In this document: positions 63,108 through 64,000 of the stretch, piece after piece
Layout of the letters: each line of letters starts with the position of its first letter
How positions within the stretch are numbered: the first letter of the stretch is position 1
NCBI GenBank assembly: GCA_036417435.1
Contig: JAZAQT010000377.1
Coordinates: 116,001 to 180,000, forward strand
Length of the DNA stretch: 64,000 nucleotides
Direction: 5' to 3'
DNA from: Inia geoffrensis
Lineage: Eukaryota > Chordata > Mammalia > Artiodactyla > Iniidae
The notes under the pieces: generated by a model
Database searches by the model: none
Told to the model about the DNA's origin: nothing
What the model saw: the letters and a program-made list of their open reading frames with translations, nothing else
Made by a program: the position numbers and the translations under genes

Positions 63108-63187
63108 GTAAGTTTGAGAAGGAGAAAGTACTGTGGCCAGAGAAAGTAGGGGAGATGCAGAATTAATATTTCCCTTTCTGTTTCTAG

Positions 63188-63305
63188 GAGGGCTCTTTTG
63201 GGAGAAGGCGGCCACTTTGACATAGGGATACGTAAAGGCCTCTCAATGCCACACGCAAGGAAAATATGGCACAAAAGCTACACGACAGGGAGTCTCCTGA
63301 GGAGG
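63188..63305 (+). pseudogene. LRRC37: LRRC37 last tail exon with two stops
   Basis: Acceptor TTTCTAG. Reads EGSFGRRRPL, TGA, HRDT, TAA, RPLNATRKENMAQKLHDRES, PEEDE, matching the LRRC37 tail (SFGQPLWFKDMYKPLSATR...WKLH). The TGA replaces a Trp and the TAA a Tyr. The exon then runs without an intron into LRRC37 exon 1 repeat sequence. Confidence 0.87.
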
Positions 63306-64000
63306 ATGAGATATTTCTCCATCCCAGCAGAAGGCCCAAACTCGTCATCCAGAGCTCACTGAGGAGGCTGAATCTTTACCCCAGGAGACCCCTGCTCAGC
63401 ATCCAAGGACCCCTGAGGAGGTTGAATCTTTTTCACCCCAGGCAGAGGCCCAGACTCAGCATCCAGAGCCCACTGAAGAGGTAGAACCACCTCCACTTCA
63501 GCAGGAGGCTCCATCTCAGCCTTCAGAGGCCCCTGTGGAACTAGAAACTCCAAGTCCTCATGAGGCCCTCTCTTGGCCTTTGGAGACACTTAAGGAGATT
63601 GTAGTTCGACCAGTAGCACATCATGGGGTAAATGAAGCTCAGCAGTCAAACTTGTACAATTTCTCTATTAAACCTATGGATCTGGCACTTACCATAACTC
63701 CACAGGCCAGTAAATAGGTTGATCCTTCTCCAGTCCAGCAGGAGACACCATCTGAGCCTCCAAAGAGCCATGTGGAGGTTGAACCTCCAACAGTCCAGCA
63801 GAAGGCACCATCTCAGCCTCCAGAGAGCCCTGAGGAGGTGAACCTTCTCTACTCCATCAAGACGCCCCAACTCAGGCTCCAGGTCTCCCTACTGAGTATC
63901 TACATGAAATTCCAGTGAGTGAAGAGGTAGCATCTCTACCTGGTGTTCAGCATCACGCTCATTCCAACTTGCCCAGTGATACACTTCAACCTCGGGATTT
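63306..64000 (+). pseudogene. LRRC37: LRRC37 exon 1, 3' part: Pro/Glu-rich repeats
   Basis: In the third frame: SPSQQKAQTRHPELTEEAES, LPQETPAQHPRTPEEVESFS, PQAEAQTQHPEPTEEVEPPP, LQQEAPSQPSEAPVELETPS, then NFSIKPMDLALTITPQASK and TAG at 63715-63717. After that come VDPSPVQQETPSEPPKSHVE and VEPPTVQQKAPSQPPESPEE before the frame is lost. These are the roughly 20-residue PEEVEPxxxQQEAPxQPP repeats and the SIKPxDLxLTIT block of the LRRC37 N-terminal region. The start is fused to the tail exon above, with TGA just before it in this frame. It continues past the window edge. Confidence 0.9.

Overview
This is a stretch of nuclear DNA from a placental mammal, most likely a cetacean. The evidence is repeated copies of tRNA-derived CHR-type SINEs (opening like GGGCTTCCCTGGTGGCGCAG, some with poly-A tails and clean target-site duplications), old antisense L1, MIR and MER5A repeats, and intron-containing fragments of two mammalian gene families, RDM1 and LRRC37. 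I saw no prokaryotic features and no clear BovB or ruminant-specific satellite. Assignment to Cetacea is inferred from repeat style, not from a search.

Layout. The core is a segmental duplication of about 11.3 kb, present at 1-11353 and again at 39176-50426, with a shorter third copy at 51601-53297. Each long copy holds antisense L1 sequence, a cysteine-rich LRRC37 exon and a seven-exon RDM1 locus (RAD52 motif protein 1, a recombination/repair-associated RNA-recognition-motif protein). Both RDM1 copies keep exon order, phase and most splice sites, but each carries different disabling lesions.

Between the long copies: 11354-17020 is a collinear nuclear mitochondrial insertion (NUMT) on the minus strand, running from the 3' part of 16S rRNA through ND1, ND2 and COX1 to most of COX2 with the intervening tRNAs, and interrupted by a SINE in COX1. 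A GC-rich, CpG-dense island lies at about 18630-19280 with no recognised gene. Four LRRC37 leucine-rich-repeat exons lie at 23784-31712, and the following exon in reading order is the damaged cysteine-rich exon at 40716. The rest is mostly antisense L1 with nested SINEs (20255-22500, 28060-29000, 31780-39180).

The right end (50.6-64 kb) is a rearranged LRRC37 locus. The 5' part of the first coding exon (50799-51600) stops abruptly at the third duplication copy. It is followed by the cysteine-rich exon, a long juxtamembrane exon, a transmembrane exon and cytoplasmic-tail exons. The last tail exon then runs directly into the Pro/Glu-rich repeat part of an LRRC37 first exon (63306 to window end). 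The order is therefore circularly permuted relative to a normal LRRC37 gene. Frameshifts and stops show that it is not an intact gene.

I found no intact full-length protein-coding gene in the window. What stands out is a duplicated and scrambled LRRC37-RDM1 neighbourhood, with apparent loss of RDM1 function in both local copies, a mitochondrial insertion at a duplication edge, and short shared sequence at the LRRC37 breakpoints.
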